Positions 43,574 through 55,239 are shown, counted from the stretch's first letter. The stretch: 64,000 nt of DNA from Cercophora sp. LCS_1 (GCA_036250225.1 JAPZLL010000031.1:1-64000); one strand, 5' to 3'. Numbers and translations: made by a program. Notes: generated by a model not told the origin, from the letters alone.

Positions 43574-45085
43574 ATGCCTCCAAAACGCATGACCGCAAAC
43601 CCGGTCAAACCGGCGCGTCACCGCCCCGGTAAAGCCGCCGCCGCCGAATCCTCCTCAGAATCCGACAGCGACGCCGAGCAATCACAAACCAAACCCGTCG
43701 TCGCGGCGCGCAAGATCCCCCCTCCTCCGCGCGCCGTCACGGCAGGCAAAATCATCAGCCGCGGCGATGGCGCAAAGATCAATCTGTCCGGCGCGTCGTC
43801 GTCGGTCACCGTCGAGGATGAAGCGAAACGGCGGGCTGCTGCCGCCAAGGCGCGTATCAAGGCGGAGAGGGCCGCGAAGGAGGCCGGGTTCGTGACGGAG
43901 GACGAGGATGGCAGTGAAGAAGGGAGTGAAGAGGGTAGCGATGAGGAGAGTGAAAGCGAGGAGGAGAGTGAAAGTGAAGAGGAAGCGCCGAGACGGGTGA
44001 TGATGCGGCCGAAATTCATCAGTAAGAATCAGCGGGTGGCCGCGGAAAAGAAAATGAGCGTGGAAGAGGAGGAGGAGGAAGAGAGGAAAAAGGAGGAGGA
44101 GAAGAGGAAGGCCGCGGACGAGATGGTGGAGGAGCAGATTCGCAAGGATCTTGCTGCGCGCGCGGCGGGCAAGAAGCATTGGGATGATGATGCGGATCCC
44201 GAGGACGAGGTTGATGATACGGATGATGTCGATCCCGAGGCTGAGTATGCTGCGTGGAAGCTGCGGGAGTTGAAGAGGATACGCAGGGAGAGGGAGGCGA
44301 TCGAGGCCAAGGAGAAGGAGTTGGCGGAGATTGAGAGGAGGAGGAATCTTACGGAGGAGGAGAGGAGGGCTGAGGACGAGGAACATATCGCCAAGCAAAA
44401 GGAGGAGAAGGAGGGGCGCGGCAAGATGGCGTACATGCAAAAGTACTTCCACAAGGGCGCGTTCTACAGGGACGAGAGCGAGGCCATGGGGCTCGCTGAT
44501 CGGGATATCAACGGTGCGAGGTTCCAGGATGATGTCAGAAACCGAGAGCTGTTGCCCAAGGCTCTGCAGTTGAGGGATCAGACTAAGATTGGAAGAAAGG
44601 GAGCGACCAAGTATCGGGATCTGAAGAGCGAGGATACTGGTCATTGGGGATCATTGAATGACAGGAAAGACAGGGGAGGTTTTGATCGGTATGGAGACGA
44701 AAGATTCCAGCCTGACCGTGATGGTGGTCATCGGGGAGGCGGTGACGCCAGTCGGAACGGTGCAAATGCTATTCCCCTCGGAGAGCGGAAGAGTATACCT
44801 GATGGTTCAAGGCCGGATAGACCAAGGGGTGAGGATCGCTACCGAGAGAGGGAAAGGGGTAGTGGTGATAGGGACAGGCATCGTGACCGCGAGAGTGACA
44901 GACGCCGGGATGATCACGATGATCGGGACCGATACCGACGCGGAGACGACGAGCGTGACCGGCGACGATCTAGGTCGCGGTCTCCTCGACGAGACCGCGA
45001 TGACCGGTATGGTGACCGGCGCAAGAGATCACGGGAGCGGGACCATTACGAAAGCGACAAACGGCGAAGGGTGGAAAACAGATAG
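43574..45085 (+). CDS. MFAP1/Spp381-like spliceosome protein
   Basis: A single 503-residue frame from ATG 43574. MFAP1/Spp381 is a nuclear protein of the U4/U6.U5 tri-snRNP. It has an acidic Ser/Glu-rich region (EEGSEEGSDEESESEE), then long charged helices. The MFAP1 signature is KMAYMQKYFHKGAFYRDE at about residues 293-310, followed by LADRDINGARFQDDV and QTKIGRKGATKYRDL. The C-terminal 130 residues are rich in Arg/Asp and RS dipeptides (RRRSRSRSPRRDRDDRYG), longer than in many homologues. An upstream ATG in frame at 43415 is not favoured. Confidence 0.92.
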   Translation: MPPKRMTANPVKPARHRPGKAAAAESSSESDSDAEQSQTKPVVAARKIPPPPRAVTAGKIISRGDGAKINLSGASSSVTVEDEAKRRAAAAKARIKAERAAKEAGFVTEDEDGSEEGSEEGSDEESESEEESESEEEAPRRVMMRPKFISKNQRVAAEKKMSVEEEEEEERKKEEEKRKAADEMVEEQIRKDLAARAAGKKHWDDDADPEDEVDDTDDVDPEAEYAAWKLRELKRIRREREAIEAKEKELAEIERRRNLTEEERRAEDEEHIAKQKEEKEGRGKMAYMQKYFHKGAFYRDESEAMGLADRDINGARFQDDVRNRELLPKALQLRDQTKIGRKGATKYRDLKSEDTGHWGSLNDRKDRGGFDRYGDERFQPDRDGGHRGGGDASRNGANAIPLGERKSIPDGSRPDRPRGEDRYRERERGSGDRDRHRDRESDRRRDDHDDRDRYRRGDDERDRRRSRSRSPRRDRDDRYGDRRKRSRERDHYESDKRRRVENR

Positions 45086-45208
45086 AAACCATCCATGTGA
45101 TATTATATCTCGCAAGCAGTCCTGTGCCGATGAAAGCTATCAAGATTGGTACCCAAACATAACGTCATTAACCCTGTGCAATCCTGCTGCAGTTTCAACC
45201 GTGCTGTA

Positions 45209-47279
45209 TCATATCCTGGTGATCTCTACCCGCGCCCTCTCAAAGATCTTGTGCGGGTATAGACCTGCCCCCAAGCCAGCCACGTCTGGTGGGTAGAGCG
45301 TCATCCTCGCGTACGTACCGGCTCCTCTCCGTTTCGAAAGGAATCCTGGGTTGATAACGAGAACGTTGTCCACAGTCTGCAAGCCCGTCAGAACTAGTCT
45401 CGCTGAACGGCCGTTTTGGTTTTGCTTACCTTGGAAAACGGTGGCAGAGCACTCGGTAGAATCAAGACATCAGGTCTCAGCTTCACCATCTCGCCTAGCT
45501 TCAAGTAACTAACGTCAAGCACGGCGCCCGGTGGTGCTCCTGCGCCGGTCTTTGGAAGACGTCGTCTGTCGCTTGGAGGAAAGACGGGGAAATAATGCCG
45601 CTGCTCAAGCACATACCGACACACGCGAGACAATATCTCCGGGTCGTTGGGTCTTCCCCCTACCAGCTCCTCCTGACGTAGGTCCCAGAGGATGTCCTGG
45701 CTACTGATTCCGAGCACAGTTTCGTTCATGTTCACCGTCATTGGGTTGCCAACAATCTTGACTGCCTTTGACAAGTTGAGACCCTGGCGGGTGAAGGGCT
45801 CTTGTGGCCATGACACATGCTTGGCCACGACATCGCGCACTGAGGGGACGAGCATGATGGTGATGTGAGGATTCGCGGCCTCGAGTCGCTTGAGGGCAGG
45901 CGAGATCAGAAATCTAAACACGGTGGCCATGGTTGCCGTGTCAGGCTCGAGCGGTAGGTCATCGGGCAGATCAAAGTCCCCCGAGGCGATGAGGGGATGT
46001 TCGCTGTCGATGAAGGGTCCTGCAAGCACGAGTGCGTCGGCGTAGGTGTCGGCGGCGCGGTCACACAGTGCATGCAGAGGCTCGAAGTCAAGGTTATCGT
46101 CGGCTGTGTAGGGGCCTGAAGCAAAGATGATATTTAAGGGGGAGGGGTCGTTGTCTGAGTCCATTGCATCGGGCCCGCCTCTGAATCGGTCCCGGTGGGC
46201 TTCAAGCTCCGCGGCTGTAGAAGCAGCGTTGGGAAGAAGAGGGACCTCAAGCACCTCGGTCACAGTGAATTCACGCCCAGAAGCGTTGCTGCCCTTGAAA
46301 GCGACGATCTGGCCAGGAAAGAACTGATACCCCCTGAGCTTCTTCAAGTCGAGGGGGATGCGGAAGCCGTTGCCTGTGGATCGCGAGGTTTCGAGAACCA
46401 GGGAGGCTGCGTTGAGCTTCCCCTCGGCAGAGTCGCAGGCAATTCGGCCGACGGCCACGATGTCAGTGGTCCCTTGTCTTGCCGCGCTCCCAAGAACCGA
46501 TTCATCCAGCTTATGGTACTCCACGACCAGTTTCGAGAACTCTTCTATCCTGTCATCGAGGATCTCCGCGGCCTCGGACAACTTCATGGCAAGTGTTTTG
46601 TATCCAAGCTTCTTCTGGTCCGAAGCGGCTGTGAGTTTGATGCGTGGTTCGCCAAACGGAGCAATCGGGGGTTCAGGGGCCGGAAGCTTCTCGTTGAAGA
46701 TTTCGATGACTTCGCCCGGGTTCTGTCTGTCGTGGAATGATGATGGCCTGTAGAAGTTAGTGTGTTGTTGCCTTTGAGTCCCGGGTATACGACGTACGGG
46801 ATAGCGCCAAGGTCATTGAGGCGGTCTTCCAACTTCAGGGGCGAGCTCATTGGTTCGGCCTTGACGCGCGACACGCTGGGAGTCTCGAGTTGTTTCCTCC
46901 TTGCAGAGGCAGCTTTGGCCGACCTCCCTGGCGCCGGGGTAGTCAAACCATCCAGCATACCAAATACATCGCTGTTGTTCTTGGCGACCGTTCGTGGGGT
47001 TGCGCCAACCCTTTTCTCCGTCTTGACCTGGGCCTGGGTTCTGTTGCTTCGCTCAAGCTGGTCCTGGAGATCTTGTTTAAAAGAATGCAGGGTATCTATC
47101 GATACGCTGGTACCGTCTGTATCCAGCTTGATACAGTAAGCATCCCACTTGAACCACATGTCCTCGACGGACAGCTCGTACAGACGCATGATGGAACGCA
47201 ACACATTGACGACATCGGACCGGAGGGGCTTTCCCCCGCCGAAGCGCTCGGTGAGCTCCTCGATGCTCTCGTCGGCCAT
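45209..47279 (-). CDS. POL12: POL12, DNA polymerase alpha subunit B
   Basis: Exons are 47279-46798, 46747-45430 and 45376-45209, giving 655 residues. It is the regulatory subunit of Pol alpha-primase, which starts Okazaki fragments. The N-terminal helical domain (ESIEELTERFGGG) is followed by a linker (residues about 90-160). An OB fold covers about 250-330 (VAVGRIACDSAEGKLNAAS). The inactive calcineurin-like phosphoesterase domain spans about 350-620 (NIIFASGPYTADDNLDFEPL, ALVLAGPFIDSEHP, MLVPSVRDVVAKHVSWPQEP). The end is TVDNVLVINPGFLSKRRGAGTY, then ARVEITRI. Both splices keep phase. Four ACGCG motifs lie upstream. Confidence 0.95.
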
Positions 47280-47822
47280 TTCTGTCGCGTATGGCCGTAG
47301 GTTGTGATTTGTGGTTGGAATCGTGATCGCGTTGGCAGTCTGGCTGTCGAAATGTCGATGGAGGGGCCAGTCGAGATTCAATATTTGGTGGAGTGGACGC
47401 GACTTGACGCGCCCAGATCAATTAACGCGAAGACGCGCTAGATCAGAACGGGATAGCCCCCATTGTGGGGAGGCCAATGCAGGCGACCCCTGTCTGCGAT
47501 CGCTGCGCTGCTGACTGGCGTTATCGCTCTTGTCCATTTTGGGAGCATCTCTCAATCAACAAATTTCGGCGGGTTTCTGACCATCTCACCTTCATTTGTT
47601 TGAACGACGAGCTTCTGTGGTTTGCACGTGTTGTGGTTTTGTCTTTTTCGTCTCTTTTTGCTGTCAATTGAGTATTTACTCGCCGCTTCTTGGACCGACG
47701 ACGTTGTACTGTATAATCCCGATTCCCAGCGGTCTTTCAGCGGTGTACTCCGTCAGCTTGACAGCACCTCACTCAGGCTCCATATCGACTCAACGCAACG
47801 CAACACCTCTCTGCCCGCGGAA
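47280..47822. other. Divergent promoter POL12 / Sec14-like
   Basis: Holds the ACGCG cluster at 47397-47438. No gene seen. Confidence 0.55.
47397..47438. promoter_or_regulatory. Cluster of four ACGCG (MCB-like) motifs
   Basis: ACGCGA (47397), ACGCGC (47407), ACGCGA (47425) and ACGCGC (47433) fall within 42 bp, 118-160 bp upstream of the POL12 start. They share the core of the MluI cell-cycle box bound by MBF, which drives replication genes at G1/S in yeasts. None is the full ACGCGT. Confidence 0.5.
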
Positions 47823-48926
47823 ATGGCTGCTGTTGCTGAAACTACGGCCGGACTCGCAGGTCTTTCTGTGCAGGAGAAATCGACGGGTCCCCTGAAGCTT
47901 CCAATCGCTTCTCCCGCTTCTGGGGTTCATCCTAAGGAACCGACCGCTCTGACCGAGGAGCAGCAAAAGAAGTACGACTGGCTTCTTGAAGAGATCAAGG
48001 CTCTCCAGGAAGTGCCCTCGACAAAGGGCAAGGAGGGACCGCTCACCGATACTGAGAAGCAATGGCTTACCAAGGAGTGTTTGCTCCGCTATCTCCGGGC
48101 CACCAAGTGGCATGAGAAGGAGGCCGAGAAGCGTCTCCTCAAGACTCTCACCTGGCGGAGAGAGTATGGCGTTGATGAACTCAGGGCAGACCATATCTCG
48201 CCTGAGAATGAGACTGGCAAGCAGATTGTTCTGGGCTACGACAAGGAGGGCCGTGTCTGCCATTACCTCAACCCGGGTCGACAAAACACAGCACCGTCGC
48301 CGCGCCAAGTGCAGCACCTTGTCTACATGGTTGAGCGTGTGATTGATCTCATGCCTCCTCAGGTCGAGACTCTGTCCCTGATGATCGACTTCAAGCCGAG
48401 CAAAACGCGATCCAATACCAGTCCTGGCGTAGGCTTGGCCCGCGAGGTTCTCGACATCCTCCAAAACCATTATCCGGAAAGACTTGGGAGGGCACTGATT
48501 ATCAACACACCCTGGATCATCAACGGATTCTTCAAGATCATCACGCCCTTCATTGACCCCCACACTCGCGAGAAGCTCAAGTTCAACGAGGACATGCGTC
48601 AATACGTGCCGACCGAACAGCTCTGGACCAATTTCAACGGCAGCCTGGAGTTTGAATATGACCACTCGGTCTACTGGCCGGCATTGGTCAAGCTGGCCAG
48701 CGAGAGACAGCAGGCTCGCACCGAGAGATGGATTGCAGGTGGTAAGCACATTGGTGAGAGCGAGGACTATCTCGCCGGTCATGCGCAAACTGGAGTTGCT
48801 GCGTGTTTGCCAGAGGTCGAGAAGGAGACTGGTTCGGAAGAGAACTTGGAGCCCAAGGAAGGAATACCAACTTCGGCTGGGGAAGCAAGGACAGAGGAGG
48901 CCAAGGAGGTCGCGTCGGCACCTTGA
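47823..48926 (+). CDS. Sec14-like (Pdr16-type) phospholipid-transfer protein
   Basis: A single 367-residue frame from ATG 47823. CRAL-TRIO proteins exchange phosphatidylinositol and other lipids between membranes. About residues 95-130 form the CRAL-TRIO N-terminal helices (LLRYLRATKWHEKEAEKRLL). The lipid-binding domain runs about 155-310: VLGYDKEGRVCHYLNPGRQN, LMIDFKPSKTRSNTSPGV, VLDILQNHYPERLGRALIIN, TPWIINGFFKIITPFIDP and REKLKF. The PGRQNT and DFKPSKTRSNTSPG segments resemble Pdr16/Sfh3 more than Sec14 itself. The C-terminus is Glu-rich and disordered. An earlier in-frame start is not favoured. Confidence 0.88.
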   Translation: MAAVAETTAGLAGLSVQEKSTGPLKLPIASPASGVHPKEPTALTEEQQKKYDWLLEEIKALQEVPSTKGKEGPLTDTEKQWLTKECLLRYLRATKWHEKEAEKRLLKTLTWRREYGVDELRADHISPENETGKQIVLGYDKEGRVCHYLNPGRQNTAPSPRQVQHLVYMVERVIDLMPPQVETLSLMIDFKPSKTRSNTSPGVGLAREVLDILQNHYPERLGRALIINTPWIINGFFKIITPFIDPHTREKLKFNEDMRQYVPTEQLWTNFNGSLEFEYDHSVYWPALVKLASERQQARTERWIAGGKHIGESEDYLAGHAQTGVAACLPEVEKETGSEENLEPKEGIPTSAGEARTEEAKEVASAP

Positions 48927-49255
48927 GGGCTCCATTGTGGCCATCACACGTCATTCATCCTTCTGGCATAAGCAGGCAACGCATTGAGCCATTGTTATGT
49001 TTACCCATACCTCTTCTAATGTATTCACGTCAATTTTTCATGTGCCTCGAGATGTCCCTCGGCTCTCGTGCATTCAAGTTACTCTGAAGATGAAACGTCT
49101 CAAATAAGGTGTTCCTTTTCTTCAGCAGCAAACCGGCACCGCCGCCATTGGTTGGCGACACTCAGCCTGCAAGCCACCTTTGAAAGTGTTCGAGGCAATG
49201 GGTGGTAATATTGTGGAGTGGAATTAGGCCAAAGACAAGACGGCTATGGGTTACG
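48927..49255. other. 3' region and decayed sequence
   Basis: Downstream of the Sec14-like gene. No coding evidence apart from the relic that begins at about 49256. Confidence 0.45.
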
Positions 49256-49453
49256 AAGAGGACGTGGAAGGCTGTTAGTATGTTTGATCCGGGGGCGGAG
49301 ATGATGGAGCATTTGGTTGGGTTGTTTGGGGAGGGCAAGTTGAGTGTTATGGTGGATAGCGAGTAGCGGTTTGAACGGGCTTTGGAGGCATATGATGTTT
49401 CGCTCAGTGGGAGGGCGACGAGGAAGGTGATTGTGAGGGTTGGCGGTAAATGA
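49256..49453 (+). pseudogene. C-terminal relic of a zinc-type dehydrogenase
   Basis: One frame reads KRTWKAVSMFDPGAEMMEHL, GLFGEGKLSV, then an in-frame TAG, RFERALEAYDVSLSGRATRK and VIVRVGGK before a TGA at 49451-49453. The pattern FERALEAYD..GRATxKVVVRV is the usual end of MDR-family (quinone oxidoreductase/enoyl reductase-like) proteins in fungi. Everything upstream of about 49256 is unrecognisable, so the catalytic part is lost. This is a dead remnant. Confidence 0.6.
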
Positions 49454-49734
49454 TAACTCCCTTTTTGGTGTTACATCCTTACATTGTCATCACCTCTCAA
49501 GTGAAATGTCCGTCAAAGATTTGTATTCTAGCAAGCGTATGCTACCTCTGAACGGCCTGTTGACCGGGCTACAATTGGTCATGATGAGCAGTACCAACAT
49601 CTCCGAAGCCCCCATGCCCTTGGCCGCCAAATAAAATACATATGGGTATTTATCCCATATCAAAAGCTGGTCCAGCCCCAGCGGGAAACGCTCACGCAAC
49701 AAAACACGTCAAAATCATGACCCCCGTCCCTCAG

Positions 49735-51720
49735 TCAACCCTTGACAGTCACCGTAGCCCCCTCCATTTCGTGCTCTTCCTCATCACTCTTTGTCCGTTG
49801 GGCCTCTCTCAGTTCCACCCTCACACTCTTCCATTCCATCGCAGCCGCCCCTAGCACAGACAGACACGACACACACAACGCGACCTGGAACACTCTCCTC
49901 AGTGCCTCATTGTATGCGTCAAGAGCCACACCTCTCACACTCAATGGCAAATCATTGATCAACGCCGTCGCCCCAGTGCTGCCCAGCAATTCCGGGCTGA
50001 AGCCTTCTACCCCATCCAGCCTCTCGAGAAGCTGTTGCGTGAGAACGTTCTGGCCGACACTTATGAGGACACTCCCACCGAGAAGTTGTGTGAATATCAT
50101 CAATGTCAACCCTAAGAAAACCGTGAGTAAAACCTTTCCAAGTGCAACAATAACTTTGCTTCAGACTACCCCAATGTGTCTTACGAAAGGCAAGCAAATA
50201 TAAGACAACACTTACCAATTGCCTGGTCTCGTCTTTCCAACACCGTCTGTGCCGCCAAATTAGGCGCCTGCAAAGCCAACCCCAAGCCCCAGCCGTAAAG
50301 AATCTGATACCCGGTTGGCCTGGCATACGTCATGTCCGTTCCCCAGGTCGTTATCAACCCAGCACCAATAGACATGAAAATAGTCCCAGCGAGTAGGAAC
50401 GGCGTATAATAGCCGGTCTTGGACGTCAAGGAGCCTGCAAATATCGAGCCAGCGACCATGGGCACACACAAGGGGACGAGAAAAATGCCTGAGCGGATGG
50501 CGGATTCCGAGTGAATAGCCTGAAACCAAATGGGGATAAAGTAAATGAGAATCATCATGGACGACCCAATACAAAAGGTACACCACACACCCGCAAAGAT
50601 GCTACGGTGTCGGAAGATATGCGGCGCAAGGGTGGCTGTAGCTGGTTTGTAGACCTGGACAAGCCCAAAGGCAATCAGGAGGGCGAGCGCAATGGTCAGG
50701 AGCGCCACGATTCGTGGGTTGGGCCACTAGAAAGCGTCAACGGATGTCATGCATCAAAGGCAGAATACGCACCGGGTACCTAGAACCTCCCCATTGTAGG
50801 GCGAGGAGAAGGCATATCGTTCCCGGGAGAAGGGCTGCTGTGCCGAGGAGATCGAGCTGCGAAATTTTGCGTCTGATCGAGATTTTGGTATCTTCTCGAG
50901 CGGGTATCTTGAGAAAGGCAGCGATGAACGCGATAGCCACGCCTCCGAAAGGCAGATTGATGTAGAAACACCATCGCCAAGTGAGTTTTGACGTAAAGGC
51001 GCCACCGACCAAGGGACCGATCACGGACGAGATGCCGAAGATGGCCCCCAAGAGGCCTTGGAAAACCGGTCTTCTATGCAACGGAACGGCATAGACAATG
51101 ATGACGAACTGAAAGTGCACACAAGTCAGCCGATGCTATCCCGGAGCACCCCCCGGAGGTGACCCACACCTCCGGCCATGATCCCGGCCGAGCCAAGCCC
51201 GCCAATCGCCCGGCCGATGATGAACACCAGGGAGTTGGGCGCAGCCCCGCATATTGCCGACCCCGCCTCGAAAAGAAGGATCGAGATGATATAAACGGCC
51301 TTGACGCTGAAAAAGGTGTAGAGCTTCCCGAAAAGAAGCTGGAATGCACAGTTGGTGATTAGGTAGGCGGATCCGTACCACCCAATGTCGGTGACCGAGT
51401 GGAAATCGTCGGTGATTTGGGGAATGGCCGTCGAGATGATGAGGCGGTCCTCGTCAACTGTCAGCGCAATCCATTTATGATCCACCGGGCTGATGGACAC
51501 TAACGAGCGCAATTAGAAAGACGCAGACAAAAACGGAGACTACCAGTGCCCAGAATTGGGGCCCTTTTGGATACACGACATGCTGCTGGAAAGGCGAGGT
51601 GGGTGCTCCTGTCGCCAAGCCGTCAGTCCTCGGTTCAGCATCCGCGATTGGCGAGCGGCCGCGAATCGGGGACGTCAGGGTGGCAGGGGTAGAATCTTGG
51701 CTCTTTTGGGGGGCTGACAT
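49735..51720 (-). CDS. DHA2-type MFS drug/metabolite transporter
   Basis: Exons are 51720-51501, 51457-51168, 51108-50773, 50726-50216 and 50111-49735, giving 577 residues. It is a proton antiporter of the major facilitator superfamily, most like fungal 14-TMS multidrug or toxin efflux pumps. The N-terminal cytosolic part is Ser/Pro-rich. Membrane segments begin at FWALVVSVFVCVFLIALV. Motifs include WYGSAYLITNCAFQLLFGKL, the DHA2 segment RRPVFQGLLGAIFGISSVIGPLVGGAF, and WRWCFYINLPFGG. The final segment runs ALCVSCLSVLGAAA. Intron 1 is only 43 bp and its branch site is unclear, so that join is the least certain. The nearest gene upstream is the Zn2Cys6 regulator, on the same strand. Confidence 0.87.
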
Positions 51721-52949
51721 GCTGACCAGCTTGTGCAGAAGGTGACAAACCGCACATTCTTTTGTTGTTGAAAAGCTTCAGAGCTCTACCCCGAATTGAT
51801 GCCCAAAGCTCGAGACTACCTATCACCCATCCGAGACAAGAGGGAAGTTGCGACCGACATCATGTCCAAAGCACCCGAAAAATCGAGCACGATGCAATTT
51901 CTTGGCGCCTCGACGGGAAGACACTGTCAAACCAGATCGCGGTCGGCCTTCACACGATACCGAACCCCGTTCACTTCTGTAAAATGTTACACTACGCAGA
52001 GACTGATCCTGACGATGTGAAGTGGGCTTTGAGCAAATCCAAGATAGACAAGATAGACGAGCTGTCCTTTAAACAATTCCAATGCGAAACTATCTTGTCT
52101 CTTTAGATCCCCAGGCGTTCATCATCAACACCCCTCCAAACCAGCGCCTACATCCAAAAGCAGTAAAGGGGCTCCGAACCCCAACTGCGGATAATAATAC
52201 ATGGTGCATGTGTTCGGCGGGCGGGCGGTCGGTCAGTTGCTCGCATGTGCCACTCTGCTGCCTTGAGAAATGCCAATGGTTCTCCTCTTGCGATTCCACT
52301 TGAGGACCCTACATGTACGACGGCACATTTCCGAGTGTGGATCCGAACACCAGCTCCGCACATCGCCGCGAATCGCCGTTCATCCCCGAGCCCCTTGGAT
52401 CAAAAGTTCCCGCGCTGGGCGCAGCACATGTCGTGCCTGCGGTCGCGGCGTCCCGATCATAACCCCCACTGAGCCGGGCCACCGTGCTATTGTAACGCCA
52501 TGTTCAGTGACAGCCGGGTCTTTCCGGCGCTGTTCGGGTCAGCAATGCGCCTGTCCCAGCTGCCGCAGGCCGTGACTCAACCGGCAACCGACCACGACAG
52601 ATCTGTCCTGCTCGCAGCCTGGCCTTCAATCTCGGAGGCTACCGCATTGTCCTGGTTCTGCAACCCGTGAGGCGTTTTTCTGGTTGGTGGGTGTGTCGCA
52701 AGGGTTATGTTGCCATCACGAGCCACTTCCTACCACGTAATAACGGATACTTTCTGGATTACTTTCGGGATCTGACATCCTGCCGACCCTTACCGCTTCC
52801 AAATTCCATCGCACATGCATCGCTGGGAGAGGTTTCGTCAAGTCGTAAGAGCGAAGAGTTACTAATAACACATAACCAATGTGGCTGGGTATCATAATGC
52901 CGCCTGGCTTCGAGCGGAGTCTCGGTCTTCCATGCCTCCACCTTTGGTT
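51721..52949. other. 1.2-kb intergenic region
   Basis: It is the promoter side of the transporter and the 3' side of the regulator. No domain-bearing frame or RNA gene was seen. Confidence 0.5.
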
Positions 52950-55239
52950 CTACCATTCAGGAGGAGGCCCCATCCCATACATCCCAAAAGATGGTAATTG
53001 TCCCGGGGTGTTGATTGGCAGACCCGAAAACATGTCCCACTCCAGCGACGGCCCGTCTAGCAGACTCCCCAGGAACTGATCAAAGTTTGGCCCGTTGGGC
53101 TCGAGACCCTCGTTGAGGCTCGCTGGCGTGTAAGGATTGGGCGGCGTGGGCTCTGTCTTGTAATCGTCATTCGGCATCGTCTGCCGTAGCTTTTCCACGT
53201 AAAAAGGTGTCTCGGGAATCTGCCCCGTCCGATGGATCATGACTTCCTCCCGCCGTCTCCACGCCTTGAGAATAAATATCGCAAGTGTAGAGAATGTCCG
53301 GTTCGAGACGTCAAAGAGTTCCGGGTGGAAGGTGTAGACGACCTCAACTTGCCTCCATGCCCGCTCCACAAGGTCGCCCTCGGTGCGGTGGCAGAGCTGC
53401 CCAGCCATGTACAGGAACACGTCGAGCTGGAAATGAAGCAATGAAAACCAGATGAAGCCTTTGTCCTTCGATGACAGGTAGTTTTGTTCGTTGTGCTCGA
53501 GCGTCGCAATGGCAACCCGGAATGTGTTGTCCTTGGCGTTCCGCACCTCTGTCCCCCAATGCTTTGCTAGTTTAGGCGGCGTGATCAATTCCTGAACTTT
53601 ATCGATGATGAACTTTCTCATTTCGATTGCCATCTCATGCACTGGCCCGGCGCGAGGATCACAATGTTTGTCCAACATGTCCAGCAGCTCGTTGCCCAAG
53701 TTTTCGCACGTCACGCGATACTCGGCCAGCTGCTCGTCGGTCGGCCCGCCTGGAGCGTCGGGGGTGGGTGGTGCGACGAGTAGCTGTTCCAACCCAGGAG
53801 TCTCAACCAGGAATTTGGCAAACTTGAATGTCAACAGGCAAAATATCATCTCGGTCGGGCCCTCCCTGTCCTGGAATGGCTCCGTGGCCGACGGGTAGAT
53901 GTCTGCGTCATTGACATTCTTGGGTGGCTTCGTATCCCAGTTCCGCGGGAGCAAGCTGTGGCTCAGGCCAGAGAAAATAGCGTATTTGGCGTCAACCATG
54001 ATGATCTGCCACCAAACACGCCGTCTCATTTCGGAATCAAACGGCCCCAAACCCAGGATTTCACCATCGCGATGGAGTCCCATCTTCTGCGCCATGCGAA
54101 TCACGATCCCGTTCAAAATCCACGCGGCATGCCGGTTGTATCGGCCCTGAAGGGAGATCTAAACACTCGTTAGCGCTGAGAATTGGCGGGCGCCGACAAA
54201 TTCTTCATACTAGATAGATCACTAATGCCTGGAGAGTCGTCAAGTCATTGGACGTGAGGAAGTTCATGCGCAAAAGCGTCAATCTGACGCCCTGGGTGTA
54301 CCTTTGCAGAGCTTCTTCGCGAGACTGTCCAAGCAGCGACTGGCACTCGTCCGGTGTCAAGGAGATGGTCGCCATGACGAATATGGAGAACAACAGCGCT
54401 TCAACGCTTTTGGGCACATTTTGCGAGCGGCTGATGGCCTCGGCGAGATATGGCTGGAGTGTCGGCACATGGATAATTTTAGTCAGTGGGTTCACTCTGT
54501 CTAGATAGACCTGCCAGAGGCGGAGCACATGGCCGGCTTCGGGCCACAGGTCCTCAATGCTCTTCTCGGGGGAATCTGCACCCAAGATCAGTTCCGAGTT
54601 TTCGTCAGGGCTTAAGGCCTCTTGGGACGTTTCTTCGGTATCTTCGGCGTCAATGATCTCCCGCATTGCTCGCAACTGGGAGAAAGGTCAGATCATTCCG
54701 AACCAGATTCGCACAGGAGGCAGGCAGGGGAACAAACCTCATCGTAGATGGTTCCTACCAAGTAGTTGTCCATGAAACGAACACCGCCACCCTCCTGAAC
54801 AAGCTTGCCTGCGGGCTGCCAGTCGGGTGTGGGCTTGTCATACAACGGAACCTGGGGAGGACGGGATGGCGTTGATGGGGTCTGTCCTTCGGGCTTTTCC
54901 GTCGCATACTCCTTCAGCAGCTCTTCGCACCGAGCCAGCCGCTCCTGGAGGTCTTGATTCGGTCGCCTGCGTTTGCGCGCGGGCGCTGGGGTACTTGGCG
55001 TGCACTTGACATTTGCCTTCGCTTCGTCAGCAAGGATCCCATGTTTGACTCGGGTTGCGACCGGAACGCGCCCGTTGTCGCCAGTGTGGTCTCACCTTTG
55101 TGCAATTGGCGCAGGGAAAATGTCTGTCGCACTTGATTTTGCGATGCTGGCACAGGACACAAGCAAGGATGCGTGGGGGTTTGCTCGACGGGGGCGCGGT
55201 GCTCGGCGGAACGATGCTCGGGGCGGGAGAGTGATCCAT
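52950..55239 (-). CDS. Zn2Cys6 fungal transcription factor
   Basis: Exons are 55239-55096, 55016-54738, 54675-54211 and 54158-52950, giving 698 residues. The zinc cluster CVLCQHRKIKCDRHFPCANC is completed across intron 1 to TKANVKC, so six cysteines have the C-x2-C-x6-C-x5-C-x2-C-x6-C spacing. A basic linker (RKRRRPNQ) and a coiled-coil dimer region follow. About residues 210-560 form the fungal-specific middle homology region (NPLTKIIHVPTLQPYL, RMAQKMGLHRDGEILGLGPFDSEMRRRVWWQI). The tail is Pro/Gly-rich. Its target is unknown; the transporter 1.2 kb away on the same strand is a candidate. Confidence 0.92.

Noticed and set aside
43682..44644. Antisense Leu-rich frame across the MFAP1-like gene
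   Set aside because: Caused by the Glu/Arg-rich codons of the sense gene; it has no membrane-protein features beyond Leu runs.
47790..48947. 385-codon open frame antisense to the Sec14-like gene
   Set aside because: Shadow of the real coding strand, no domain.
49256..55239. Complete secondary-metabolite gene cluster
   Set aside because: No backbone synthase or tailoring enzyme other than a dead dehydrogenase end; only a transporter and regulator remain.
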